Origin: [Mycobacterium] fortunisiensis
Lineage (GTDB): Bacteria; Actinomycetota; Actinomycetes; Mycobacteriales; Mycobacteriaceae
Direction of reading: 5' to 3'
Length of the DNA stretch: 64,000 nt
Assembly: GCF_019050325.1 (NCBI RefSeq)
Contig: NZ_VOMB01000001.1
Coordinates: 39,705-103,704, forward strand
Shown: piece by piece, positions 46,625 through 55,282 of the stretch
How positions within the stretch are numbered: the stretch's first letter is position 1
How the letters are laid out: every line of letters begins with the position of its first letter
Made by a program: the position numbers and the translations under genes
The notes under the pieces: generated by a model
Seen by the model: the letters and a program-made list of their open reading frames with translations, nothing else
What the model was told of the DNA's origin: nothing
Databases searched by the model: none

Positions 46625-47650
46625 CTACAGCCAGTCCCGGCGCTTGAACATCACATATAGGACGGCCACCAGCACCACGATCAGGACGGTGCTCACCACG
46701 AAACCGACGGCGGTGTTGATCCCGGGATACAGCACGTTCTGTCCGTAGAACCCGGTGATCGCGGTCGGCACGGCGATGATGGCCGCCCAGCCGGTGAGCT
46801 TTTTCATCACCACGTTCAATCGCGCGTCCTGCAGCGACAGATTGGTCTCGAAGACCGCGGTGATCAGGTCACGTAGCGATTCGGTCCACTCCGAGGCGCG
46901 CAGCACGTGGTCGTAGAGGTCGGCGTAGAGCGGATCGAGGGCGGACCCGTTGGGTGCGTCGAACCGGCGGTGCTGAATGGTGCTGACCACTTCGCGCATC
47001 GGCAGCACGACGCGGCGCAGGTGGACCAGGTCCTTGCGCAGCCGGAAGGTGCGTCGCTGCAGACCCCGCCGCGGCCCGCGCTCGAGAAACAGCTCGTCCT
47101 CCAGTGATTCGACGGCATCGTCGAGCGCCTGGACGGCGGCAAAATGTCCGTCCACGACGACGTCGAGCAGGCCGTGGACGAGTGCGCCGACGCCGTACTG
47201 CTGTCCGCCGAGCTCGTCGAACCGCCGCGACACCTCATCGACGTCGAACTCCTGCGCCGCGTGCTCGGCGGAGCCCAGGCGGACGGTGATCAGGGCGCGC
47301 GGCAGCACGAACGCCGAGATCCGGTGCCGGATCAGCGACGACGCCGAAGGGTCTGCGGCGCCGGTACTTCCGGGGTCTCGGGTGCTCACCGCATACACCG
47401 TGAAGAACGTATGGGTGTGGTACACCGAGGTTTTGGTGCGCTCCATGGGGGCCAGCGAATCTTCGACGGCCCAGATGTTGAGCCCGAGTTCGGTGGCCAG
47501 CTCGCTGAGCGTCTGGTGGTCGGGTTCGAAGATGTCGGCCCACAGCAGGACGTCCTCGTCGGCGAGGCAGTCGGAGATCGCCGAGAAGCTGAAGCCGTCG
47601 ACCGGCCGGCCGGAGCGCCAGATTCGTCCCTGCACCTGGGTCATGAGCAT
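46625..47650 (-). CDS. CorA-family divalent cation channel-like protein
   Basis: A 341-residue CorA superfamily protein. A soluble N-terminal funnel with long helices (ALDDAVESLEDELFLERGPR) is followed by two C-terminal transmembrane helices. The loop between them, normally Gly-Met-Asn in Mg2+ channels, reads GFYGQNVLYPG, so the Met is replaced by Gln. This may alter ion choice. The C-terminus is basic (FKRRDWL), as in CorA. The start is uncertain: ATG at 47650 or 47644, or TTG at 47677. It is divergent from DUF3159 with a very short shared upstream region. Confidence 0.85.
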   Translation of the reverse strand: MLMTQVQGRIWRSGRPVDGFSFSAISDCLADEDVLLWADIFEPDHQTLSELATELGLNIWAVEDSLAPMERTKTSVYHTHTFFTVYAVSTRDPGSTGAADPSASSLIRHRISAFVLPRALITVRLGSAEHAAQEFDVDEVSRRFDELGGQQYGVGALVHGLLDVVVDGHFAAVQALDDAVESLEDELFLERGPRRGLQRRTFRLRKDLVHLRRVVLPMREVVSTIQHRRFDAPNGSALDPLYADLYDHVLRASEWTESLRDLITAVFETNLSLQDARLNVVMKKLTGWAAIIAVPTAITGFYGQNVLYPGINTAVGFVVSTVLIVVLVAVLYVMFKRRDWL

Positions 47651-47678
47651 CGAGTCAACCACATCGAACCAGGTCAAG

Positions 47679-47706
47679 TTGCTTGCTCAGTCGGGCTAGG
47701 TACTGT
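47679..47706 (+). promoter_or_regulatory. candidate promoter of the DUF3159 gene
   Basis: TTGCTT at 47679-47684 and TACTGT at 47701-47706, 16 bp apart, with the ATG at 47714. A start site about 7 bp after the -10 would make a leaderless mRNA, which is common in mycobacteria. There is no ribosome-binding site before this ATG, which agrees. Confidence 0.4.
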
Positions 47707-47713
47707 CGCTTCA

Positions 47714-48367
47714 ATGACGAGCACTCCGGTCGAGACCGCGCTGGCCCGGGTCGGCGGTATCCGCGGCCTGGTGTACTCGGCGCTGCCCGTGACGACGTTC
47801 GCGGTGGTCTCGGCGGCGTCCGGCCGCATTCCCGCCACCGCTGCGGCGGTCGGTGTCGCCGCGGTGATCCTGGTCTGGCAGCTGGTGCGGCGCGAATCGA
47901 CCCGGCCGGCGCTGTGGGGGTTCGCCGGGGTGGCACTGTGCGCGGGGGTGGCCCTCGTCACCGGCCAGGCCAAGGATTTCTACCTGCCCGGCATCTGGAT
48001 GTACCTGGGCCTGGGCCTGCTGTTCACCGCCTCGATCCTGGTCGGGCGGCCCGTCGTCGGGGTGTTCTGGGCCTGGGTCACCGGCCGGGACAGCACGTGG
48101 CGCGGCGTGGCTCGGGTGCGGTTGGCGTTCACCGCCGCGACCGCCGTGATGGCCGCGGTGTCGTGGGTGCGGTTCGTCGTGCAGTACTACCTCTACGACA
48201 CCGATCAGGACGGGTTGCTGGCCGCGGCCCGGATCGCCATGGGCTGGCCGCTGATGGCGATCACCCTTCCGGCTGTGCTGCTGGCCGTCCGGTACGCCGT
48301 GCGGGCCCTGCCGGTCCAGACCCTGAGCTCAACCGCGGCCGGGGATCAACCCGTATTCGGCGAATAG
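47714..48367 (+). CDS. DUF3159 family membrane protein
   Basis: A 217-residue integral membrane protein with about six hydrophobic segments and a cytoplasmic Arg-rich loop (WQLVRRESTRPALWG). It belongs by length and pattern to the actinobacterial DUF3159 family, whose function is unknown. The ATG at 47714 is the conserved start. The open frame extends upstream, but that part is antisense to the CorA gene. Confidence 0.8.
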   Translation: MTSTPVETALARVGGIRGLVYSALPVTTFAVVSAASGRIPATAAAVGVAAVILVWQLVRRESTRPALWGFAGVALCAGVALVTGQAKDFYLPGIWMYLGLGLLFTASILVGRPVVGVFWAWVTGRDSTWRGVARVRLAFTAATAVMAAVSWVRFVVQYYLYDTDQDGLLAAARIAMGWPLMAITLPAVLLAVRYAVRALPVQTLSSTAAGDQPVFGE

Positions 48368-48415
48368 TTCGCCGACCTCGTAATTGCCGCTGCTGTAATA
48401 CATCTCGCCTCTTCC

Positions 48416-49273
48416 TCAGTTGTATTTGTAGAAGCCCTCGCCGCTGGCCAGCCCCAGCTTTCCCTTGTCGATGTAGTTTTCTTTCAGCCAGGCCGCGAGC
48501 TTCTGAGCTTCGGCGTCTCCGTGGGACATGATGTTGTACGGCGTTGTCAGACCGACGATGTCGTAGATCTGGAACGGGCCGACGGGCGCGCCGGTGGCGA
48601 TCCGCCAGGTGGCATCGACGGCGCTGGGGTCGGCGTAGCCGCCGGCCGCGAGTTCGGCGGCGGCGTTGAGGAATGGCACGAGAAGTGAGTTGAGGACGTA
48701 GCCGGCCTTCTCCTTGTGCAACTCGATGGGCACCATTCCGATGGCCTTGGCGAATTCGACGACAGCGGCGAAGACTGCCGGATCGGTGTCGGCGGTGCCC
48801 ATGACCTCGGCGGTGTTGAACTGCCACACCCGGTTGGCGAAATGCAGCGCCAGAAACTTCTCGGGCCGGCCGGTGGACTCCTTGAGATCGCTGGGCAGCA
48901 GCGTCGAGGAGTTGGTGGCGAAGATGGTTTTGTCCGGGGCGAGCTGGCCGAGCTTCTGGTAGGTCTCGCGCTTGAGGTCGAGGATCTCGGGGATCGCTTC
49001 GATGACCAGGTCGGCGTCGGTCACGGCGGCGGCGAGATCCGAGGTCAGCGTGAGCCGGCCCCGGGCTTCTTGGGCCGCACCGTCGCCGGCATCGGGCACT
49101 TCGTCGGCGTAGGTTTCGGCGAGCTTGTCGAATCGCGCGCTCGCGGCCGCCAGGACCTCGTCGTTTATGTCGTAGGCCGTCACCGGGAAGCCCTTGAACG
49201 CGGTCTGAAACGCGATCTGGGAACCGAGCACCCCGGTTCCGAGCACGGTCACTGTCTTGATCGAGTTCGTCAC
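48416..49273 (-). CDS. 3-hydroxyacyl-CoA dehydrogenase
   Basis: A 285-residue NAD-dependent 3-hydroxyacyl-CoA (3-hydroxybutyryl-CoA type) dehydrogenase. The Rossmann loop GTGVLG is at residues 12-17. The catalytic His is in FLALHFANRVWQF with the partner Glu in AEVMGT, then Asn in YVLNSLLVPFLNA. It interconverts 3-hydroxyacyl-CoA and 3-ketoacyl-CoA. The GTG at 49273 is preceded by AGAGGAAG. It stands alone, convergent with DUF3159. Confidence 0.92.
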   Translation of the reverse strand: MTNSIKTVTVLGTGVLGSQIAFQTAFKGFPVTAYDINDEVLAAASARFDKLAETYADEVPDAGDGAAQEARGRLTLTSDLAAAVTDADLVIEAIPEILDLKRETYQKLGQLAPDKTIFATNSSTLLPSDLKESTGRPEKFLALHFANRVWQFNTAEVMGTADTDPAVFAAVVEFAKAIGMVPIELHKEKAGYVLNSLLVPFLNAAAELAAGGYADPSAVDATWRIATGAPVGPFQIYDIVGLTTPYNIMSHGDAEAQKLAAWLKENYIDKGKLGLASGEGFYKYN

Positions 49274-49473
49274 GATGCTTCCTCTTCTCGGAGCGTCCCT
49301 CCATTACAGCCGCCGGCCGCCGCTCGTGCGCGGCAAATAAACTCAGTCCGATTTCAGATCTTCACCGGATCGGCCGTCCCCGGTACCAATACCCGGGTGA
49401 ACGAGACGCTGCCGGGTTGCTGTCGCTGAAGCCACGCGCCTCCCCCTGCTTCAGCAACAGAAAGCCGACCACA

Positions 49474-50337
49474 GTGTCTGTCTTCGTCGATGTCGTTCCC
49501 GCCGAGTCCGAAACGGGTGCGTCGGGTCCCAGCGCGCCGTCCACCCGTTGGCGCGGCGTGCTGTTGAGATCCGCGCTGCCGCTGCTGTCGGTCGTGGTGT
49601 TCTTCGCCGTGTGGCAGCTGGTCGCCTGGGCCGGCATCTGGAACCAGACCTTCGTGCCGTACCCGAGTGCGGTCTGGCGGGCCTTCCTCGACGTGTCCAC
49701 CACCCATGACGGCGCCCGCGGATACGCCGGCTATCTGCTCTATGAGCACCTCTACATGACCCTGCGTCGGCTGCTGGCCGGTGTCGTCATCGGTGTCGTC
49801 CTCGGGGTGCTGCTGGGGCTGGTGATGGGTTCGATCGGCTGGCTGCGCAACGTGCTGGAGCCGTGGCTGACCTTCCTGCGGGCCTTGCCCCCGCTGGCGT
49901 ACTTCTTCCTCTTGGTGATCTGGCTCGGCATCGACGAGGCCCCCAAGATCACCCTGCTCGCATTGGCTGCCCTGCCGCCGGCAGCGGTGGCCACGACCTC
50001 GGCCGTCGTCGCCGCCCCCGTCGGTCTGCAGGAAGCCGCCCGCGCGCTGGGCGCAACCCGGGCGCAGGTGATCCGCGATGTGGTGGTGCCGTCCGCGCTG
50101 CCCGAGACCTTCACCGGAATCCGGCTGGCGGTCGGGCTGGCCTACTCCTCGGTGGTGGCCGCCGAACTGTTCAACGGCATCCCCGGAATCGGTGGATTGG
50201 TCAAGGACGCAAGCAATTACAACAACACACCGGTCGTGCTGGTCGGGATCTTCGCCATCGGGATCTCGGGTCTGGTGATCGACGGTCTGCTTCGTGCCAT
50301 CGAACGGCGCGCGGTGCCATGGAGAGGAAAAGTATGA
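49474..50337 (+). CDS. ABC transporter permease, taurine/sulfonate (SsuC/TauC) type
   Basis: A 287-residue permease with about six membrane helices. The cytoplasmic EAA loop reads AARALGATRAQVIRDVVVPSA, the standard site of contact with the ATPase. It resembles SsuC/TauC, which import alkanesulfonates or taurine. The GTG at 49474 is chosen for length; an earlier TTG at 49417 is in frame. The stop overlaps the binding-protein gene in ATGA. Confidence 0.87.
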   Translation: MSVFVDVVPAESETGASGPSAPSTRWRGVLLRSALPLLSVVVFFAVWQLVAWAGIWNQTFVPYPSAVWRAFLDVSTTHDGARGYAGYLLYEHLYMTLRRLLAGVVIGVVLGVLLGLVMGSIGWLRNVLEPWLTFLRALPPLAYFFLLVIWLGIDEAPKITLLALAALPPAAVATTSAVVAAPVGLQEAARALGATRAQVIRDVVVPSALPETFTGIRLAVGLAYSSVVAAELFNGIPGIGGLVKDASNYNNTPVVLVGIFAIGISGLVIDGLLRAIERRAVPWRGKV

Positions 50338-51345
50338 AGATCCGATCGTTGTTCGTCGCCCTGGCGGCATCGGCCTTGGCGCTGGCCGGCTGTGCGGTGG
50401 ACCACTCCGGGGAGAACTCCGGAAAGCCCACCATCCGGGTTGGCTACCAGGCGTTCATCAGCGGGGACCTGATCGTCAAGAACCACCGGTGGCTCGAAGA
50501 GGCGTTGCCGGACTACAACATCAAGTGGACGAAGTTCGACTCCGGCGCCGACGTCAACACCGCATTCGTCGCCAAGGAGCTCGACCTGGGGGCACTGGGC
50601 TCGAGCCCGGTGGCCCGCGGATTGTCTGCGCCACTGAACATTCCGTACAAGGTGGCCTACGTGCTCGACGTCGCCGGTGCGAACGAGGCGCTGGTGGCCC
50701 GCAACGGCTCCGGCGTCAACAGCATCGCCGACCTCAAGGGCAAGCGCGTCGCCACTCCGTTCGCGTCGACGGCCCATTACAGTCTGCTCGCGGCTCTGGA
50801 GCAGAACGGCTTGTCGGCCAACGATGTTCAGCTGATCGACCTGCAGCCGCAGGGAATTCTGGCGGCCTGGGAGCGTGGTGACATCGTCGCGGCCTACAGC
50901 TGGTTGCCGACGCTGGACCAGCTGCGCAAGTCCGGCAGGGAACTGATCAGCAGCCGGCAGCTGGCCGAGGCCGGCAAGCCGACGGGCGATCTGGCCGTGG
51001 TGGCCGATGAATTCGCTGACGCACACCCCGATGTCGTCGACATCTGGCGCCGGCAGCAGGCCCGGGCGGCCGATGTCATCCACGATGATCCGACTGCCGC
51101 GGCCAAGGCGATCGCCGCGGAGATCGGCCTGACGCCCGAGGAGGTGGCCGGGCAACTCGAGCAGAGCGTGATTCTCACGCCGGCCGAGCAGGTTTCGCAG
51201 GAGTGGCTGGGCGTCGACGGCGAGCCGGGCGATCTCGCTGCGACGCTGCAGGCCGGTTCACAGTTCCTGGCCGATCAGAAACAGATCCCCACGGCCGCAC
51301 CGGTGCAGACGTTCGCGGATGCGATCTACACGAAGGGATTGCCCG

Positions 51346-51365
<20 letters not shown>
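50334..51365 (+). CDS. ABC transporter substrate-binding lipoprotein, taurine/sulfonate type
   Basis: A 343-residue extracellular binding protein with a lipoprotein signal: hydrophobic core and lipobox LALAGC with Cys20. The mature domain follows the TauA/SsuA pattern (IRVGYQAFISGDLIVKN, ELDLGALGSSPVARGL, GKRVATPFASTAHYSLL). The likely ligand is a sulfonate such as taurine, but relatives bind nitrate, bicarbonate or thiamine precursors. The ribosome-binding site GGAGAGG lies ahead of the ATG at 50334. Its 3' end overlaps the ATPase gene by 20 bp. Confidence 0.88.
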
Positions 51366-52134
<769 letters not shown>

Positions 52135-52148
52135 TGGTATGCGCCGAG

Positions 52149-52197
52149 AGTGACGCTGTGGTCGTAAACCCGTCACGGCAACGACCCTGGCGTCACT
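52149..52197 (+). terminator. terminator hairpin after the ABC transporter operon
   Basis: 16-bp arms (AGTGACGC... at 52149 and ...GCGTCACT ending 52197) match at 13 of 16 positions, with a 17-nt loop. GCGCC / GGCGC lie on the outer flanks. The distance to the ATPase stop is 14 bp. Confidence 0.65.
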
Positions 52198-52211
52198 TTG
52201 GCGCGCCGAAA

Positions 52212-52322
52212 TCACACCGGGGGATAGGCGGGCGGCGGGTAGACACCGCGCAGACCCCAGGCCAGCCACGGAAAGAAGAAGTCACTCTCGTCGCTGAGGT
52301 CGTAGTCGGGATTCGGATCCAT
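52212..52322 (-). CDS. possible small protein, 36 residues
   Basis: An open frame from ATG at 52322 to TGA at 52212, in a 314-bp stretch otherwise without a gene. It encodes an acidic start (MDPNPDYDLSDESD), an aromatic middle (FFFPWLAWGLRGVY) and a Pro-rich end (PPPAYPPV). 29 of 36 codons end in G or C (about 81%), close to real genes in this genome. No strong ribosome-binding site is visible and there is no recognisable domain. It could be a small membrane-associated protein or chance. The rest of the interval (52323-52448) holds the TetR upstream region. Confidence 0.45.
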   Translation of the reverse strand: MDPNPDYDLSDESDFFFPWLAWGLRGVYPPPAYPPV

Positions 52323-52387
52323 GGCCGCAGTCTAGACGCCCTGGGCCAGGGCAGAACAGGGTTGCGGAAGGAATTGCCTACACTCTT

Positions 52388-52405
52388 CAACCATCTAGTT
52401 GATTG
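52388..52405. promoter_or_regulatory. candidate operator upstream of the TetR gene
   Basis: TCAAC-CATCTA-GTTGA inverted repeat (5-bp arms) within CCATCTAGTTGATTG, 44 bp before the TetR start. It nearly repeats the motif upstream of pntA (46482-46496). Autoregulation is inference. Confidence 0.4.
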
Positions 52406-52448
52406 ATTTCCCGGGCAAGGTCCCGGCGAGGCTGATAGTGAGTGTGCT

Positions 52449-53132
52449 ATGTCATCCGATGCAGAGGGCGGCCGGGGTCGCGCAGGCGCGGCTGCCAACG
52501 GGACATCCCGCCGCGACGAGCTGCTGACCGTGGCGGCCAAACTGTTCGCGGCCCGCGGTTATCACGGCACCCGCATGGACGACGTCGCCGAGGCGGTGGG
52601 GCTCAATAAGGCCACGGTCTACCACTACTACTCGAGCAAGTCGCTGATCCTCTACGACATCTACAAGAGCGCGGCGGACTTCACCGTCGAGGCCCTGCAC
52701 GACGATCCCAGCGCGTCGGCCCGGGAGACCATCTACCACTTCACCCGGCGGCTGCTCGTCGGGATCGCCAACGACCTGGAGCGCGCCGCGGTGTATTTCC
52801 AGGAAGGCCCCTATATCGCCGAATGGTTCACCGAGGAACAGGTGGCCTACATCCGCAACGCCGAGACCCAGGTGTACGAGCACGTCCGCGACGTCATCGA
52901 CCGCGGCATCGCCAGCGGCGAGTTCTACGACTGTGACTCCCACGTGCTGGCCCTGGGCTACATCGGGATGACCCTGGGTTCCTACCGTTGGCTGCGGCCG
53001 CACGGCCGGCGCACCGCCGAGGAGATCGCCGTGGAGTTCAGCACGGCGCTGCTGCGCGGCCTGATCCGCGAAGAGAGCGTCCGCACCGAATTTCCGCTCG
53101 GTGTCGACCTCGACGTCGACCAGAAAGCGTAG
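52449..53132 (+). CDS. TetR family transcriptional regulator (Rv0158 type)
   Basis: A 227-residue TetR regulator. The DNA-binding domain covers residues ~20-65 (FAARGYHGTRMDDVAEAVG and NKATVYHYYSSK), and the large C-terminal domain is TetR_C-like with EGPYIAEWFTEEQVAYI. In M. tuberculosis the TetR gene Rv0158 directly follows the pnt genes; here the counterpart is about 3.5 kb away, separated by corA, DUF3159 and the ABC genes. It is followed after 8 bp by an SDR gene, probably co-transcribed. Confidence 0.88.
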   Translation: MSSDAEGGRGRAGAAANGTSRRDELLTVAAKLFAARGYHGTRMDDVAEAVGLNKATVYHYYSSKSLILYDIYKSAADFTVEALHDDPSASARETIYHFTRRLLVGIANDLERAAVYFQEGPYIAEWFTEEQVAYIRNAETQVYEHVRDVIDRGIASGEFYDCDSHVLALGYIGMTLGSYRWLRPHGRRTAEEIAVEFSTALLRGLIREESVRTEFPLGVDLDVDQKA

Positions 53133-53140
53133 AAGGCGGC

Positions 53141-53914
53141 ATGACTGATCTGTTCCGACTGGACGGCAAGGTCGCCGTCGTCACCGGAGGCGGCCGTGGC
53201 ATCGGCCTGATGATGGCCCGGGGCCTGTTGCAGGCCGGCGCGTCGGTGTACCTGGCCAGCCGCAAAGAGGCCGAGTTGAGCGCGGCGGTGGACGCGTTGT
53301 CCCCGCTCGGCCGGGTCTCTGCGGTGCCGGCCGACCTGGGTACCGCCGAAGGGGTCGCCGCGCTGACCGCCGCGGTCACCGGGCGTGAGGACAAGATCCA
53401 TGCTTTGTTCAACAACGCCGGCGCGGCCTGGGGCGCACCGTACGACGAGTTCCCGGAGTCGGGGTTCGACAAGGTCTACGACGTCAACGTCAAAGGCGTT
53501 TTCCTGCTGACCCGCGCCCTGACCCCGTTGCTGAATGCCGGTGCCACCGAGGATGATCCGGCCCGCGTCGTCAACACCGGCAGCATCGACGGGATCGTCG
53601 CCCCCGAGAAAGGGCGCGACAACTTCTCCTACAGCGCCAGCAAGGCCGCCGTGCACATGCTGACGAAGCATCTCGCCGGTGAGCTCGCCCCCAGGATTCT
53701 CGTCAACGCGATCGCGCCGGGCCTGTTCGAATCCCGGATGACCAAGGAGATGCTGCGTGCCGGCGCCGATGCCGTCGGGTCGGCCCTGCCTCTCGGGCGA
53801 ATCGGGCAACCCGACGACATCGCCGGCATCTCGGTGTTCCTGGCCAGTCGCGCCAGCGCCTACATCACCGGCGCGGTCATCCCGGTCGACGGTGGCGTGA
53901 GCACCATCAGGTGA
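53141..53914 (+). CDS. short-chain dehydrogenase/reductase
   Basis: A 257-residue classical SDR: cofactor loop TGGGRGIG, NNAG in LFNNAGAAWG, the catalytic Ser region NTGSIDGIV, Tyr-x3-Lys in YSASKAAV and the C-terminal ITGAVIPVDGG. NADP preference is suggested by ASRKEAE after the second strand. Substrate unknown. The ATG lies 8 bp after the TetR stop. It converges with the DoxX gene, with 1 bp between the two stops. Confidence 0.9.
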   Translation: MTDLFRLDGKVAVVTGGGRGIGLMMARGLLQAGASVYLASRKEAELSAAVDALSPLGRVSAVPADLGTAEGVAALTAAVTGREDKIHALFNNAGAAWGAPYDEFPESGFDKVYDVNVKGVFLLTRALTPLLNAGATEDDPARVVNTGSIDGIVAPEKGRDNFSYSASKAAVHMLTKHLAGELAPRILVNAIAPGLFESRMTKEMLRAGADAVGSALPLGRIGQPDDIAGISVFLASRASAYITGAVIPVDGGVSTIR

Positions 53915-53915
53915 C

Positions 53916-54290
53916 CTACAGCTGGGTGAACCAGCCCCAGGCCAGGTAAGCGAACATACCGATAAAGACGATGTCGCCGGCCATGTAGAGCCACTCGCTG
54001 CGACGGAATCTGGTGGTGGCCGCCCCGGCCATGAACAACGCCAGACCGCAGGCGGCCACCGGGGTCAGCACGGGCGCGATACCCGTCGCGGCGGGCAGGA
54101 CCAAGCCGAGGGCACCGACCAGTTTGATCGTCGCGATCGCCGTGAGGTGGCCGTCGCCGAAGTCATCGACCCAGTGCTGGTTGCTGCCCAGTGACCGGTA
54201 CTTCTCCCGCGACATGAACAGCAGGCTGGCCCCGCCGGCGGCGTAGGCCAATGCCGCGATGATGGTGATGATCCAGAGGGTGGTGTGCAT
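53916..54290 (-). CDS. DoxX family membrane protein
   Basis: A 124-residue protein with four transmembrane helices and the DoxX-like loop HLTAIATIKLVGALGLVLP. Small DoxX proteins are frequent neighbours and targets of ECF41-type sigma factors, and the divergent gene here encodes such a sigma factor. Function is not established, although redox roles have been proposed. The upstream region contains a 15-bp direct repeat. Confidence 0.82.
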   Translation of the reverse strand: MHTTLWIITIIAALAYAAGGASLLFMSREKYRSLGSNQHWVDDFGDGHLTAIATIKLVGALGLVLPAATGIAPVLTPVAACGLALFMAGAATTRFRRSEWLYMAGDIVFIGMFAYLAWGWFTQL

Positions 54291-54302
54291 TGCTCGCTCC
54301 CT

Positions 54303-54335
54303 TTCGTGGTTACGTCGGTCTTCGTGGTTACGTCG
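54303..54335. repeat. 15-bp direct repeat in the DoxX/sigma promoter region
   Basis: TTCGTGGTTACGTCG occurs twice exactly, at 54303-54317 and 54321-54335, in an 18-bp period. It lies 12 to 45 bp upstream of the DoxX start, within the 98-bp divergent gap shared with the sigma factor gene. Confidence 0.7.
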
Positions 54336-54388
54336 AGCCCTTCCGACTCGTCACCCCTATGACGGATCCGCGCGACGAGAGGTAACGC

Positions 54389-55273
54389 ATGACGCCTGAC
54401 ACATCACTGACCGAGAGCTTCGAGCAACAGCGCCCACGGCTGCTCGCGGTGGCCCACCGCATCCTGGGCTCACGGGCAGACGCCGAGGACGCCGTGCAGG
54501 AAGCGTGGCTACGCGTGTCCCGCCAGGAAGCCGGTTCGATCGACAATGTCGCCGGCTGGCTGACCACCGTGGTGGGCCGGATCTGTATCGACATGCTGCG
54601 GTCGCGCAGCAGCCGCCCCGAAGTGACCGCCGCCGCCGACATTCCCGACCTGGTCGTCACCGAGGACGTGGACACCCCGGAGGACACCGCGGTGCTCGCG
54701 GACTCGGTCGGGCTGGCGATGCTCGTCGTGTTGGGATCGCTGCGCCCCGATGAACGTCTCGCGTTCGTCCTGCACGACATGTTCGCCGTGCCGTTCGCCG
54801 AGATCGGGCAGATCCTCGACCGCTCGGGTGATGCCGCCAAGATGCTGGCCAGCCGTGCGCGCCGGAAGGTGCAGGATGTGCCGCCGCCGGCCGGGGACCG
54901 GCGCCGCAGGCAGGAGCAGCGCGAGGTGGTCGATGCCTTTCTGGCCGCCGCCCGCGACGGCGACTTCGACGCGCTGCTGCGGGTGCTGGATCCCGACGTC
55001 CGCTGGCAGCGGTACACGGCCGCCGGCATGACCGTCGGGACCGGATCGGAGGCCATCGTCGACGCGGTGCGGCGCGGCCAGGGAACCCGCGTCTTGGCCC
55101 GGCGCGTGGCGGTGAACGGCGAGCCGGGAATCCTGGCGTGGGGGCCGACCGGGTGTCCGCTCAGCCTCATGGCCTGCACCGTTGAGGCGGGCCGGCTGGT
55201 CGGTATCGTGTCGATCGTCGATCCGCGACGGCTGGCCCGGATGTCGCTGCCGGAGCCGCCCGCCGACGATTAG
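54389..55273 (+). CDS. ECF41-like RNA polymerase sigma factor with SnoaL-like C-terminus
   Basis: A 294-residue extracytoplasmic function sigma factor. Region 2 is at residues ~10-75 (RILGSRADAEDAVQEAWLR, WLTTVVGRICIDMLRSR). Region 4 is at ~110-165 (LRPDERLAFVLHDMFAVPF, DRSGDAAKMLASRARRKV). The extra C-terminal SnoaL-like domain (VVDAFLAAARDGDFDALLRVLDPDV) replaces an anti-sigma factor in ECF41 and SigJ-type proteins. The C-terminal DGGGK motif of classical ECF41 is not seen. The divergent DoxX gene is the likely target. Confidence 0.88.
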   Translation: MTPDTSLTESFEQQRPRLLAVAHRILGSRADAEDAVQEAWLRVSRQEAGSIDNVAGWLTTVVGRICIDMLRSRSSRPEVTAAADIPDLVVTEDVDTPEDTAVLADSVGLAMLVVLGSLRPDERLAFVLHDMFAVPFAEIGQILDRSGDAAKMLASRARRKVQDVPPPAGDRRRRQEQREVVDAFLAAARDGDFDALLRVLDPDVRWQRYTAAGMTVGTGSEAIVDAVRRGQGTRVLARRVAVNGEPGILAWGPTGCPLSLMACTVEAGRLVGIVSIVDPRRLARMSLPEPPADD

Positions 55274-55282
55274 CCTGGCCGC

